Positions 30,626 to 40,276 of a stretch of DNA of 64,000 nucleotides are shown here, piece by piece (position 1 is the stretch's first letter; every line of letters starts with the position of its first letter). The stretch lies in assembly GCF_034350045.1 (NCBI RefSeq), contig NZ_CP133781.1, forward strand, positions 2,944,001 through 3,008,000, in the 5' to 3' direction. The DNA is from Pseudomonas sp. CCI4.2. Lineage in GTDB: Bacteria; Pseudomonadota; Gammaproteobacteria; Pseudomonadales; Pseudomonadaceae. The notes beneath the pieces were generated by a model. It was given only the letters and a program-made list of their open reading frames with translations, was not told the DNA's origin and made no database searches. Made by a program: the position numbers and the translations under genes.

Positions 30626-30965
30626 GCATAAGCATAGTGGATTCCTCTCGGATCGATCTCAGCAGTTGCTTAAAACCCTCGGCGAGAACATCGACCTTGC
30701 GCGCAAGCGCCGACGTTTACAGGTCGATACCATCTGTAAGCGGGCGGGTATCACTGGGCAAACATACCAACGTTTAAAGAAGGGAGAGAAGGGCGTTTCC
30801 ATCGGTGTGCTGATGAACGTGCTCAGCGCGCTGGACATGGAAGAAATGATCAGCAGCGTGGCAGGTCCATCCCTCGACCATATCGGGTTGGCGCATGAGC
30901 GTTCGTTGCAACCTGTCCGCGTTCACGAAGGAGATGCCAATGGCAATCTGGACCCCGATTGGTAA
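30624..30965 (+). CDS. hipB: HipB-like antitoxin, XRE-type helix-turn-helix
   Basis: A 113-residue DNA-binding protein with the Cro/C1 helix-turn-helix at about residues 19-70 (LGENIDLARKRRRLQVDTIC, then RAGITGQTYQRLKKGEKG). The C-terminal 25 residues are hydrophilic. It overlaps hipA by 26 bp. By analogy with E. coli HipB it should neutralise the HipA kinase and repress the operon. Confidence 0.85.
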   Translation: MHKHSGFLSDRSQQLLKTLGENIDLARKRRRLQVDTICKRAGITGQTYQRLKKGEKGVSIGVLMNVLSALDMEEMISSVAGPSLDHIGLAHERSLQPVRVHEGDANGNLDPDW

Positions 30966-32160
30966 TGCGTTCGTCTTTTCGGGTCACGCAGAAGGCGCCC
31001 CGTTGCCAGTTGGTCAGATTGCCCTACAGGCCAAGGGGTTTGCTTTTAAGTACGCAAACAGTTGGCTGGCGCGTCCTGAATCTTTTTCGATCGATCCGCT
31101 TAACCTGCCGTTGACCGAACAACAATCAAGTTCGTCAAAACTCTGGGGCGCGTTTGAGGACTCGACCCCTGACAATTGGGGCAAGAAGGTCCTGCTCGCG
31201 ACCCATAAGCAACACCCACAAAACGAAATCGAGTGGCTGCTGGCTTCGGGTGGGGCGGGCGTTGGCTGCCTGCTGTTCAGTGCATCCCGCCATCAGCTTC
31301 CCGCGCTTCATGAATCCCCTCCCTTTGAAAGTCTTGAGCGGCTTCTGCTGGCGGCGGACCACATTGATCAAGGCGACTATCAGCCCAGCGAAGAAATGGC
31401 CAAGTTGCTGGAGTTCGGCTCTTCCATGGGCGGTGCCCGACCTAAAGTGACCGTTCATTATCGCGAGGGAGAGTGGATCGCTAAGCTCGGTCGGCGAGAC
31501 GATATTTTTGACCAGGCAAGGGCCGAGTTCGCCAGCCTGAACATGGCTGAAGCTGCGGGTATAAAGGTTCCAGAGCATGAGCTGATAGAAGTGGCCGGCC
31601 GTGCGGTGTTGCTGGTGAAGCGCTTTGATCGGCAGCAAGGGGGGCGAAGCCACTACCTCAGCGCGTATGCGTCAATCAATCCTCATCGAATGCGGGTTGG
31701 CGACAATGACGGTCCCATGAGTTACCTGCGCATCGCGGATGTACTCAAGAAAACAAGTGCTGACGCGTTTGCCGATCTTCTCGACCTATACACGCGTATG
31801 GCGTTCAACGTGCTCATCGGCAATACCGACGATCACCTGCGCAACCATGGGTGTCTGATGACGGGCGCGAACACCTATCGACTCTCGCCAGCGTTTGATG
31901 TGCTGCCTCATCCCACTGAGCAAGGCCTTCAGGCGTTGATCATAGGCGAGCAAGGCCGATTGTCTTCTCTCGATAATCTGCTCAGTGCCCCTGAACGTTT
32001 CGGTATCCAGCGGGACCAGGCTCGGCAAATAATTATCGATCTATGCCAGGTTACGGTCCACGCGGATCAGTATTTCAAGGACGCAGGCATGAGCGCGCAA
32101 GATACTTCGATTTTGTCGAAAGTGTGCCGGCGCTTTAACCCCGTCGTCGAAAGTTGGTAA
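30940..32160 (+). CDS. hipA: HipA-like serine/threonine kinase toxin
   Basis: A 406-residue HipA-family protein. HipA of E. coli phosphorylates glutamyl-tRNA synthetase and causes dormancy. Visible elements are the N-terminal couple_hipA region, the phosphorylation loop SSMGGARPK (161-169), AKL with Lys182, the catalytic NTDDHLRNH (295-303) and the metal-binding SPAFD (316-320). All the kinase residues look intact. The ATG at 30940 is 7 bases after AAGGAG. The ATG at 30934 is too close. The target in this strain is unknown. Confidence 0.9.
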   Translation: MAIWTPIGNAFVFSGHAEGAPLPVGQIALQAKGFAFKYANSWLARPESFSIDPLNLPLTEQQSSSSKLWGAFEDSTPDNWGKKVLLATHKQHPQNEIEWLLASGGAGVGCLLFSASRHQLPALHESPPFESLERLLLAADHIDQGDYQPSEEMAKLLEFGSSMGGARPKVTVHYREGEWIAKLGRRDDIFDQARAEFASLNMAEAAGIKVPEHELIEVAGRAVLLVKRFDRQQGGRSHYLSAYASINPHRMRVGDNDGPMSYLRIADVLKKTSADAFADLLDLYTRMAFNVLIGNTDDHLRNHGCLMTGANTYRLSPAFDVLPHPTEQGLQALIIGEQGRLSSLDNLLSAPERFGIQRDQARQIIIDLCQVTVHADQYFKDAGMSAQDTSILSKVCRRFNPVVESW

Positions 32161-32247
32161 CACCTCAGCTCTTTTCCTCTGGGTGGCGCGGAAGCTGCAT
32201 TAGTCGCGCATTCGCCGGTTTTCCGTCACCGGCACCTGGAGGGGATG

Positions 32248-32850
32248 ATGCGTAGCCTGGTTTTGCTACTGACGCTGTTGTCGTTAAGTGGCTGCATGAG
32301 TATCAGTGACATGGGGCAGGGTGCTCATGATCAGTTGAGTGATGCGGGCTTGCTCGATCACAGCGATACCAATCGTGCGTACAACCGCCGCTTGCAGCCA
32401 GACTCGTTCATCTATATCGCCCAAGGCTCATTTGTGCCGCCAGGCAACGCTTATCCACGACCTAACGTTGTAGCCGAGGAAGCCTTTAACGGCTTTATCG
32501 AGTACTTCCCGATGGTTCGTCGGGCCAAGGCGCCAATGGGGTTGGACGAGGCAATGACCGAAGCGCGAGCCGCCGGTGCCAATTATTTGCTTTACACCCG
32601 TTTCGCCAAGGCTGACGACCGCATCGGCAACACCGACGAGTGGAGCGATCAGCAAGCCGTGGATAGACTGGGGGTCGACAGCGGGGTGATCCAGATCATG
32701 CTGATCGAAACCACCACTCGCTATCTGATCGACACCGCGCGTATTCATACCCGGGGCGGATTGCTGACGCTGCGCAATACCAAACCTGAAGATTTGCTAG
32801 GTCCGCCGTTGGAGGATTACGCTCGTAGCTTGATGGGTGTTAGTCGGTAG
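32248..32850 (+). CDS. DUF4823 lipoprotein
   Basis: A 200-residue lipoprotein. MRSLVLLLTLLSLSGC has a type II signal peptide with lipobox LSGC, and +2 is Met, consistent with outer-membrane sorting. The rest matches the DUF4823 family of unknown function. The second of two adjacent ATG codons (32248) is better spaced from GGAGGGG. 18 bp before the DUF1285 gene, so probably one transcript. Confidence 0.82.
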   Translation: MRSLVLLLTLLSLSGCMSISDMGQGAHDQLSDAGLLDHSDTNRAYNRRLQPDSFIYIAQGSFVPPGNAYPRPNVVAEEAFNGFIEYFPMVRRAKAPMGLDEAMTEARAAGANYLLYTRFAKADDRIGNTDEWSDQQAVDRLGVDSGVIQIMLIETTTRYLIDTARIHTRGGLLTLRNTKPEDLLGPPLEDYARSLMGVSR

Positions 32851-32868
32851 CACCTAAGGAGCAAGACA

Positions 32869-33429
32869 ATGAGTGATCCGGGTAAGGCCAATGACCTGTT
32901 TGCACAGATTCCCAAGTCAAAAGGGTTGCCGCCCGTTCACCTGTGGAATCCCGATTTCTGTGGCGACATCGACATGCGTATCGCCCGGGACGGCACGTGG
33001 TATTACCTTGGCACACCGATTGGGCGTAAGCCCATGGTTCGGCTGTTTTCCACGATCATGCGCCGTGACGATGACGATTATTTCCTGATCACACCCGTGG
33101 AAAAGGTTCGGATCAAAGTTGACGACGCGCCATTTGTTGCCGTCAGCCTTGAAGTGGAGGGTGAAGGCGAGGGTCAAATCCTGCGCTTCACCACTAATGT
33201 CGATGATCAGGCCGAAGCGGGCCCCGAGCATCGTTTGCGCGTGGAAATAAACCCTGATACCCAAGAGCCAGCGCCCTATATTCATGTGCGGGTTAACTTG
33301 GAAGCGCTGATTCACCGCAATGTCTTCTATCAACTGGTGGACTTGGCCGAGACTCGGACGATCGACGGTCAACGTTGGTTAGGTGTATGGAGTCACGGGA
33401 CTTTTTTTCCGATAGGCCTGGAACCGTAA
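32869..33429 (+). CDS. DUF1285 protein
   Basis: A 186-residue soluble protein beginning MSDPGKANDLFAQIPKSKG. It contains the family features PVHLWNPDFCGDIDMRIARDG and TWYYLGTPIGRKPMVRLFS. DUF1285 has no established function, and structures suggest a ligand-binding fold. AAGGAG lies 8 bases before the ATG. Confidence 0.88.
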   Translation: MSDPGKANDLFAQIPKSKGLPPVHLWNPDFCGDIDMRIARDGTWYYLGTPIGRKPMVRLFSTIMRRDDDDYFLITPVEKVRIKVDDAPFVAVSLEVEGEGEGQILRFTTNVDDQAEAGPEHRLRVEINPDTQEPAPYIHVRVNLEALIHRNVFYQLVDLAETRTIDGQRWLGVWSHGTFFPIGLEP

Positions 33430-33530
33430 CGTGTCGTTAGTTGCAGTAATCCCCCCATTGCGCGTGGACAATTGCCTGTCACTAATTCGACGGTTAAAGT
33501 GCCGCTCCCCGTTTTGCCTGAGGCGTTTGC

Positions 33531-34541
33531 ATGACCCAGTCCCTTGATATCGCCGTAGTCGGCGCCACCGGCACTGTCGGCGAAACCCTTGTCCAGATTC
33601 TTGAAGAGCGTGATTTTCCTGTTGCCAATCTGCACCTGTTGGCGAGCGTTGAATCGGCGGGTCATTCAGTGCCTTTCCGCGGCAAGAACGTGCGTGTGCG
33701 TGAAGTCGATGAGTTCGATTTCAGCAAAGTCCAATTGGTGTTCTTTGCCGCAGGTCCAGCAATCACGCGCAGCTATGCCACGCGTGCCACGGCAGCCGGT
33801 TGCACGGTGATCGATCTCTCTGGCGGATTGGCCGTTGAGCAGGCGCCCAACGTCGTCCCTGAAATCAACGTGGCGTTATTGGCTGGGTTGAAAAAGCCTT
33901 ACCAGGTTTCCAGCCCCAGTCCTTGCGCGACCGCATTGGCAGTGGCCATGGCGCCATTGCGCGGGCTGCTCGATGTATTGCGTGTGAACGTAACGGCCTG
34001 CTTGGCCGTTTCCAGCCAAGGCCGTGAAGGTGTGGCGGAGCTGGCTCGGCAAACGGCCGAACTGCTCAATGTTCGACCGATGGAGCCGCGCTTTTTCGAC
34101 CGGCAGATGGCCTTTAACGTACTGGCCCAAGTTGGCACGCCGGATGCGCAAGGGCATGTCCCTTTGGAAAAGCGTCTGGTCGCCGAGTTGCGAGAGGTGT
34201 TGGCGCTGCCGTTGTTGAAGATTTCCGTCAGTTGCATTCAAGTCCCGGTGTTTTTTGGTGATAGTTTTAGCGTTTCGTTGCAGGCTTCAGGGCCTATAGA
34301 CCTGGCTGCTGTCAATGCCGCGCTGAATATGGCGCCGGGTATCGAGCTGGTCGAGGCTGGTGATTACCCTACCGCTGTTGGCGACGCAGTGGGCCAGGAT
34401 GTGGTCTATATAGGTCGAGTCCGCTTAGGGGTTGACGACCCTGCTGAGCTCAACCTGTGGATTACATCCGATAATGTTCGCAAGGGTGCAGCGTTGAACG
34501 CTGTCCAAGTGGCTGAATTGTTGATAAAAGACCTTGTGTAA
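33531..34541 (+). CDS. aspartate-semialdehyde dehydrogenase-like protein (Usg type)
   Basis: A 336-residue protein with the Asd fold: NADP-binding VVGATGTVGETLVQIL at 9-24 and the cysteine region SSPSPCATALAVA with Cys132. The other catalytic positions differ from true Asd. The TYQ glutamine is Leu158, the RVPV arginine is Gln237 and the GHS histidine is Asp244. It is therefore probably not an aspartate-semialdehyde dehydrogenase. Its place directly before fimV matches usg-fimV-truA in other gammaproteobacteria. Confidence 0.85.
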   Translation: MTQSLDIAVVGATGTVGETLVQILEERDFPVANLHLLASVESAGHSVPFRGKNVRVREVDEFDFSKVQLVFFAAGPAITRSYATRATAAGCTVIDLSGGLAVEQAPNVVPEINVALLAGLKKPYQVSSPSPCATALAVAMAPLRGLLDVLRVNVTACLAVSSQGREGVAELARQTAELLNVRPMEPRFFDRQMAFNVLAQVGTPDAQGHVPLEKRLVAELREVLALPLLKISVSCIQVPVFFGDSFSVSLQASGPIDLAAVNAALNMAPGIELVEAGDYPTAVGDAVGQDVVYIGRVRLGVDDPAELNLWITSDNVRKGAALNAVQVAELLIKDLV

Positions 34542-34640
34542 AAGATACTTGGCAACAATTCGGCGAATCACTTTGGCTTGACCGCTAATACAGGCTTTAC
34601 CTTCTCGGTTGCCGAGGAATATTCAGACAAGGGATGGGCT

Positions 34641-37418
34641 ATGGTTCAGGTTCGCAAACTGGTATTAGCAATCGCTGCAGCCTCGGCGCTGTCCTCCGGT
34701 ATGGCGCACGCTTTGGCGCTCGGGGACTTGACCCTGAAGTCGACCCTGAACCAGCCTCTGGTTGCCGAAATCGAGCTGCTCGACGCGCATGATTTGAACG
34801 CCGGGCAGGTGGTGCCAAGCCTCGCGACCTCGGCTGATTTTGCGCAGGCGGGCGTTGACCGGCGCGGGGCTCTTGATGACCTGACGTTTACTCCGGTGAT
34901 CAATGCCAACGGCAAAAGCGTACTGAAGATCACGTCGAGCAGGCCGATTCGCGATCCAAACATGAAATTCCTGGTGCAGGTGCTTTGGCCCAACGGCCGA
35001 CTGCTGCGTCAATACAGCGTGCTGCTCGATCCACCGAAAGCCACGCCGCAACCCGCTGCTGCTCCAGCTCCAGCCCCGGTTGCACAACTTCCCCTGATCG
35101 CACCGGCTCCAACACCGGTACCGGTTGACGAAGTTACGCCAGCCCTAGCGCCGGCGAAATTGCCTGCGCCGACGCCTGCCGTTGAAGCCAAGCCCACGCT
35201 ATACACCACGAGCAAACACGATAGGTTGTGGGACATCGCTGCCCGCGTGCGCAGCAGTGGGTCCGTTCAGCAAACCATGCTGGCCATTCAGGCGCTGAAC
35301 CCTGGCGCCTTTATCAATGGCAACATCAACCGATTGAAAGTCGGTGAAGTGCTGCGTCTTCCTGATCAGCAACAGATCGCCGCGACCCCGCAACCGGAGG
35401 CTGTCGTTCAGGTGCGCAAACAAAATCTTGCGTGGCGTCAGCGACGCAGCCTGCCTTCCGCTACGCGCCAAGTGGACGCGACCCGGCACGCCAAGACTGA
35501 AGCTGCACCGGCTAAGATTGAGACGAAAGACAACCTGAGCTTGGTCTCTGGCACTTCAAAGTCCGATAAAAGAGGGGCGGCTGGCGACACCAAAGCCCTG
35601 ACCAACCAACTGGCCGTGGCAAAGGAAAACCTGGATACGACGCGTCGTGACAATGCCGAGCTGAAAAGCCGCATGTCAGATTTGCAAAGTCAGTTGGATA
35701 AGTTGCAGCGATTGATCCAGTTGAAAAATGACCAATTGGCCAAAATGCAGGCCCAGGGTGGCATTGCACCGGGCGCCAAGGACGCCGCCACCGGCGCGCC
35801 TGCGTTGCCCGCTGCATTAGTCGCCGCAACCCCCGCGGCCAGTACCGTTGTGAAGCCCGCAGCCGAAATTGCACCGGAAGACGCATTGCCACCTGCTGCT
35901 GAGCCCACAGCGGTTCCGCAAGTTGCACCGATTGCGCCTGCGCCTGGCGGCCTCGTGGACAATGCCGATACCGACAGTGCGATCAGCAAGCTGCTTGCCA
36001 GCCCGATGCTGTTAGGTTTGGTGGGCGGTGGAGTTTTGCTGATTCTGCTCTTGCTGCTGCTGTTTTTGACGCGGCGCCGCAGGGCTCAGCAAGAGGCTGA
36101 AAAACACAAGCGTATGGCCCGGGCACTGGCGGAAGAGTCAGAGTTTGCCACCGACATGGATTTGCCAGAAAACAGTTTTGACGGCCTGGATGTTCCGCCC
36201 CCAAACGTAAAGCTGGCGCCGGTGCCGGCCTCTATTCCCGCACCGGTGATTTTAGAGCCGATCCGTGAGCGCTCGCTCGATGTGCTTGATCAGGTTGCAG
36301 TCCATGTTGCTAATGGCCGTTTTAACCAAGCTGCCGAGCTTCTGGAAGACGCTATCAAACAAGAGCCTCAGCGCAGTGATCTGCGCCTGAAGTTGATGGA
36401 AATCTATGCTGAGCAGGGCGACAGAAGCGGCTTTACTGCCCAAGAACGCAAGCTGGTGGCCACTGGTACGAATCAGGCTGAAGTCGAAGAGCTGAAAAAT
36501 CGCTTTCCGATGATGATAGTTGCCGGCGCAGGATTGGGCGCCGCAGCTTTGGCAGCGGAGCTTGATGCGGATTACGTCAAGGACTTGCTGCTCGATACAT
36601 CTGAGGCGCCAGCAGTTGCGCCCGTCCCAGCAAAAGCGCCCGTCCCGGCTCCCGTCGTCGAATCTGACGAGCTGGACCCGTTCGATCAGGATTTCGATTT
36701 AAGCCTTGATGAACTGGAGGATGCTTCTCCGGCAATTATCGAGGAACCCATCGCGCCGAAAGCTGAAAAGGCGCCACGCGTTGAACCTGGTCTCGGTGAG
36801 CCAATGGCCGCTGATACGCTGGCGGATGACGATCTGAGCTTTGAATCGGTATTGCACCAACAGAACGAAGCCAAGAAATTGTCTGTTGATGACTTGGCCG
36901 ATTTCGACCTGGGCCTGGCAGAAGAGCCGCCCTCGTCCAGTGCTGAGGATGATTTCCTCCTAAGCCTCAAAGACGACTTGCGTGAATTGCCAGCGTTTGA
37001 TGACTCGCCTTCGCTGGAGCCTCCTGCTGCTCAGAAGCCAGCGCTGCCTGATGACTTTGACCTGTCCTTGCCGGAAGAACTCGACGACGACGCGACACCC
37101 AATGCCTTCACCACAGAGCTTGATGACGTTAACGCGGAGCTGGATCGTTTGTCCCAAACCATGGACAAACCACCTGCCGCTAAACCGTTCGCCAAGCCGC
37201 CAACCTTTACTGCTGAAGACGCATTGGCAGAGGACGACGAGCCTGAGTTCAATTTCCTTGAGGGCACTGACGAAGCGGCGACCAAGCTTGATCTGGCACG
37301 TGCTTACATCGAAATGGGTGACAGTGAAGGCGCTCGGGATATTCTCGATGAAGTGGTCGGCGAGGGCGATGAAGCCCAGAAAGCCGAAGCACGGGAAATG
37401 CTTGCTAGCCTGCACTGA
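34641..37418 (+). CDS. fimV: FimV/HubP-family pole-organising protein
   Basis: Inner-membrane peptidoglycan-binding protein needed for type IV pilus secretin assembly and polar placement of signalling proteins. The 925 residues have a signal peptide ending in MAHA, the FimV N-terminal domain (LGDLTLKSTLNQPLVAEIEL) and a Pro/Ala linker. A LysM-like domain (about 190-245), a coiled coil (340-380) and a single membrane helix (GLVGGGVLLILLLLLLFL near 455-472) follow. The cytoplasmic part is very acidic and ends in a TPR motif (DLARAYIEMGDSEGARDILD). The start at 34641 gives the signal peptide, and an ATG upstream would spoil it. Confidence 0.93.
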   Translation: MVQVRKLVLAIAAASALSSGMAHALALGDLTLKSTLNQPLVAEIELLDAHDLNAGQVVPSLATSADFAQAGVDRRGALDDLTFTPVINANGKSVLKITSSRPIRDPNMKFLVQVLWPNGRLLRQYSVLLDPPKATPQPAAAPAPAPVAQLPLIAPAPTPVPVDEVTPALAPAKLPAPTPAVEAKPTLYTTSKHDRLWDIAARVRSSGSVQQTMLAIQALNPGAFINGNINRLKVGEVLRLPDQQQIAATPQPEAVVQVRKQNLAWRQRRSLPSATRQVDATRHAKTEAAPAKIETKDNLSLVSGTSKSDKRGAAGDTKALTNQLAVAKENLDTTRRDNAELKSRMSDLQSQLDKLQRLIQLKNDQLAKMQAQGGIAPGAKDAATGAPALPAALVAATPAASTVVKPAAEIAPEDALPPAAEPTAVPQVAPIAPAPGGLVDNADTDSAISKLLASPMLLGLVGGGVLLILLLLLLFLTRRRRAQQEAEKHKRMARALAEESEFATDMDLPENSFDGLDVPPPNVKLAPVPASIPAPVILEPIRERSLDVLDQVAVHVANGRFNQAAELLEDAIKQEPQRSDLRLKLMEIYAEQGDRSGFTAQERKLVATGTNQAEVEELKNRFPMMIVAGAGLGAAALAAELDADYVKDLLLDTSEAPAVAPVPAKAPVPAPVVESDELDPFDQDFDLSLDELEDASPAIIEEPIAPKAEKAPRVEPGLGEPMAADTLADDDLSFESVLHQQNEAKKLSVDDLADFDLGLAEEPPSSSAEDDFLLSLKDDLRELPAFDDSPSLEPPAAQKPALPDDFDLSLPEELDDDATPNAFTTELDDVNAELDRLSQTMDKPPAAKPFAKPPTFTAEDALAEDDEPEFNFLEGTDEAATKLDLARAYIEMGDSEGARDILDEVVGEGDEAQKAEAREMLASLH

Positions 37419-37442
37419 TCATTAGCTGAGGCTTGGCGTACG

Positions 37443-37470
37443 ACGACCGCTTTGGCGGTCGTTTGCGTTT
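37443..37470 (+). terminator. terminator-like hairpin after fimV
   Basis: ACGACCGC and GCGGTCGT form an 8-bp stem with a 4-base loop, followed by TTGCGTTT. It lies 25 bases past fimV. The truA -10 follows at once. Confidence 0.6.
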
Positions 37471-37493
37471 ATGGCAAGTGAAGCTCTTATAAT
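37463..37493 (+). promoter_or_regulatory. candidate truA promoter
   Basis: A consensus -10 TATAAT at 37488-37493 with a weak TTGCGT (37463-37468) 19 bp upstream. Transcription would begin near 37500, about 27 bases before the truA start. Confidence 0.55.
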
Positions 37494-37526
37494 GGCGCCT
37501 TTGCGCAAACCAACAGGCTGCACGTC

Positions 37527-38393
37527 TTGGCTTCAACATATAGCACTGCAGAAAACGCGGCAGCCGAAATGGCTGCCGCTGGCTTTTCCAGAATCGCATT
37601 GGGCGTTGAGTACAAGGGGTCCCGTTATTGCGGTTGGCAGCGTCAGGCTTCCGGTGTATTGACGGTGCAGGAAACCCTTGAAAAGGCGTTGTCCAAAGTG
37701 GCTGACGCGCCCGTCTCGTTGTTGTGCGCGGGCCGTACGGATGCGGGTGTTCATGCCTGTGGGCAGGTGGTGCATTTCGATACTCAGGCTGAGCGTTCGC
37801 TGAAAGCGTGGGTGATGGGCGCCAATATCAATCTGCCCCACGACATCAGTGTCAGCTGGGCGAAAGTCATGCCGGCGCATTTTCATGCGCGGTTCAAGGC
37901 GATTGCTCGACGTTACCGCTATGTCATTTATAACGACCCGATCAGGCCGGCTCATTTGGGCGACCAAGTGACTTGGAATCACCGCCCGCTGGATGCCGAG
38001 CGCATGGCGCAGGCGGCTCAATATTTGGTCGGCACCCATGATTTCAGCGCGTTTCGGGCAGGGCAGTGCCAAGCGAAGTCGCCCATCAAGCAGTTACACC
38101 ATCTCCGGGTCACGCGGCATGGGCAGATGATCGTCATTGATGTCCGCGCCAATGCTTTTCTGCACCATATGGTGCGCAACGTTGCGGGTGTCTTGATGAC
38201 GATTGGCACCGGCGAACGGCCGGTGGAGTGGGCCAAGGAAGTATTGGAAAGCCGGGTCCGGCGCACAGGCGGTGTCACGGCGCATCCTTACGGGCTTTAC
38301 CTGGTGCAAGTGGAATACCACGATGAATTTGCGTTGCCGCAACGTTACATCGGGCCACACTTCCTGACAGGCTTCACTGAACTTGACGGCTGA
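37527..38393 (+). CDS. truA: tRNA pseudouridine synthase A
   Basis: Makes pseudouridine at positions 38-40 of tRNA anticodon arms. Up to 288 residues with RIALGVEYKGSRYCGWQRQ and the catalytic CAGRTDAGVHA (aspartate near residue 72), then FHARFKAIARRYRY. The TTG at 37527 is taken as the start. The first ATG (37569) would give MAAAGFSRIALG and is also possible, since neither has a strong ribosome-binding site. Confidence 0.9.
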   Translation: MASTYSTAENAAAEMAAAGFSRIALGVEYKGSRYCGWQRQASGVLTVQETLEKALSKVADAPVSLLCAGRTDAGVHACGQVVHFDTQAERSLKAWVMGANINLPHDISVSWAKVMPAHFHARFKAIARRYRYVIYNDPIRPAHLGDQVTWNHRPLDAERMAQAAQYLVGTHDFSAFRAGQCQAKSPIKQLHHLRVTRHGQMIVIDVRANAFLHHMVRNVAGVLMTIGTGERPVEWAKEVLESRVRRTGGVTAHPYGLYLVQVEYHDEFALPQRYIGPHFLTGFTELDG

Positions 38394-38455
38394 CGCCCGG
38401 AAAAGCATTTGTTAACATCCGTGACTTTCCGGAATAACGCCTGAGGTTTCACTGC

Positions 38456-39079
38456 ATGTCAGCCGTTCGCAGCAAGATCTGCGGGATTACCCGCATAGAA
38501 GATGCGTTGGCCGCTGTTGATGCGGGTGCGGATGCTATCGGTTTTGTATTTTATGCCAAAAGTCCTCGGGCGGTTACGGCGATTCAGGCGCGAGAAATCA
38601 TTGCTGCCCTGCCACCCTTCGTGACCACCGTCGGTTTGTTCGTCAATATCAGCCGTTGCGAGCTCACGGAAATACTGGAAGTCGTGCCCTTGGACCTGTT
38701 GCAGTTCCACGGCGATGAAACAGCCGAAGACTGCGACGGTTATCATCGGCCTTACATCAAGGCATTGCGCGTGCGGGCAGGTGACGACATTGCCGCCCTA
38801 TGCCGCGCTTATCCGAAGGCCAGCGGCGTATTGCTCGATACCTACGTTGCCGGTGTACCCGGCGGTACGGGAGAAGCGTTCGACTGGTCGTTGATACCGC
38901 ACGTTTTGAGCAAGCCCATTATTTTGGCGGGTGGATTGAGCCCGGCTAACGTTGCACAGGCCATTGCGCAGGTTCGACCCTACGCTGTGGATGTCAGCGG
39001 CGGTGTAGAGGCCAGCAAAGGAATCAAGGATCATGACAAGATCCGCGCATTCATGACTGCGGTGCAGGGTTCCAGGTAG
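38456..39079 (+). CDS. trpF: phosphoribosylanthranilate isomerase
   Basis: Third step after anthranilate in tryptophan synthesis. The 207-residue barrel begins [27 protein letters not shown], with the catalytic cysteine in KICG and the catalytic aspartate in LLDTY, and has ILAGGLSP and VDVSGGVE. In pseudomonads trpF is separate from trpBA and stands between truA and accD, as here. Confidence 0.95.
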   Translation: MSAVRSKICGITRIEDALAAVDAGADAIGFVFYAKSPRAVTAIQAREIIAALPPFVTTVGLFVNISRCELTEILEVVPLDLLQFHGDETAEDCDGYHRPYIKALRVRAGDDIAALCRAYPKASGVLLDTYVAGVPGGTGEAFDWSLIPHVLSKPIILAGGLSPANVAQAIAQVRPYAVDVSGGVEASKGIKDHDKIRAFMTAVQGSR

Positions 39080-39355
39080 GGCGCTGCCAGCAGGTTTTCA
39101 GGGTGATGTGACGGTTGGCGGATAGCCACCGTCCATAAACCTCCCGCGGCGAAAGCGCGGTGAGCACTCAATGAACGAGCGACGTAGCCGGCGCACGTCG
39201 TCACAATGGCGGTTGATGGGGTTAATTCAGGCGGGTCGGGCACTAAGCCGATCCCTGTGTTGCCCAATCATCGCTGTACATATGAATTTAGCTTAAGGGC
39301 ATACGCGGGGCTTCGAATCGCCCGTGTTCGAGCCGTCGTACTGGAGAAAGAAAGC
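39080..39355 (+). other. trpF-accD intergenic region
   Basis: 276 bp with no open frame I would trust. A bulged hairpin GACGGT-TGGC / GCC-ACCGTC lies at 39110-39133 without a T run. I cannot pick out a convincing accD promoter. GGAGAAAG at 39343-39350 is the accD ribosome-binding site. Confidence 0.4.
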
Positions 39356-40276
39356 ATGAGCAACTGGTTGGTAGACAAACTGATCCCTTCGATCATGCGT
39401 TCCGAGGTGAAAAAAAGCTCGGTACCAGAAGGGCTTTGGCATAAGTGCCCGTCCTGCGACGCGGTGCTTTATCGTCCTGAGTTGGAAAAGACCCTGGACG
39501 TCTGCCCCAAGTGCAATCACCACATGCGGATCGGCGCACGTGCGCGTCTGAATATCTTCCTTGACGCTGACGGCCGTGCCGAACTAGGTGCCGATCTGGA
39601 GCCGGTTGATCGCCTGAAGTTTCGCGACAGCAAAAAGTACAAGGATCGCCTGGTAGGTGCCCAAAAGCAGACCGGTGAAAAAGATGCCCTGATTTCAATG
39701 AGCGGGACCCTGTTGGGCATGCCTGTGGTGGCGTGCGCATTCGAGTTCTCGTTCATGGGCGGTTCGATGGGTGCCATCGTTGGTGAGCGTTTTGTTCGCG
39801 CCGCCAACTACGCGCTGGAAAATCGTTGCCCAATGATCTGTTTCGCCGCTTCCGGTGGCGCGCGGATGCAGGAAGCCCTGATTTCGCTGATGCAGATGGC
39901 CAAGACGTCCGCCGTACTGGCGCGTCTTCGTGAAGAAGGCCTGCCCTTTATCTCGGTGCTGACTGACCCGGTATACGGCGGTGTGTCCGCGAGTCTCGCG
40001 ATGTTGGGCGACGTGATTGTTGCCGAGCCTAAAGCGCTGATCGGCTTTGCTGGCCCGCGTGTAATCGAGCAGACCGTACGTGAAAAATTACCAGAAGGTT
40101 TCCAGCGCAGCGAGTTCCTGCTCGCGCATGGCGCCATCGACCTGATCGTTCATCGTCAGGAGTTGCGTCCGCGCCTGGGTAATTTGCTGGCTCAGTTCAT
40201 GAACCTGTCGACGCCTAAGTTCGTCGCCGCGCCGATCGAGCCGATTGTTGTTCCACCGGTCCCGGCCACCGTATGA
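39356..40276 (+). CDS. accD: acetyl-CoA carboxylase carboxyltransferase beta subunit
   Basis: Transfers carboxyl from biotin to acetyl-CoA together with AccA. The 306 residues begin [20 protein letters not shown] and carry a zinc ribbon (CPSC, then CPKC 15 residues later). The crotonase-like body has [21 protein letters not shown]. The ATG at 39356 follows GGAGAAAG. It overlaps folC by 4 bp. Confidence 0.96.
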   Translation: MSNWLVDKLIPSIMRSEVKKSSVPEGLWHKCPSCDAVLYRPELEKTLDVCPKCNHHMRIGARARLNIFLDADGRAELGADLEPVDRLKFRDSKKYKDRLVGAQKQTGEKDALISMSGTLLGMPVVACAFEFSFMGGSMGAIVGERFVRAANYALENRCPMICFAASGGARMQEALISLMQMAKTSAVLARLREEGLPFISVLTDPVYGGVSASLAMLGDVIVAEPKALIGFAGPRVIEQTVREKLPEGFQRSEFLLAHGAIDLIVHRQELRPRLGNLLAQFMNLSTPKFVAAPIEPIVVPPVPATV

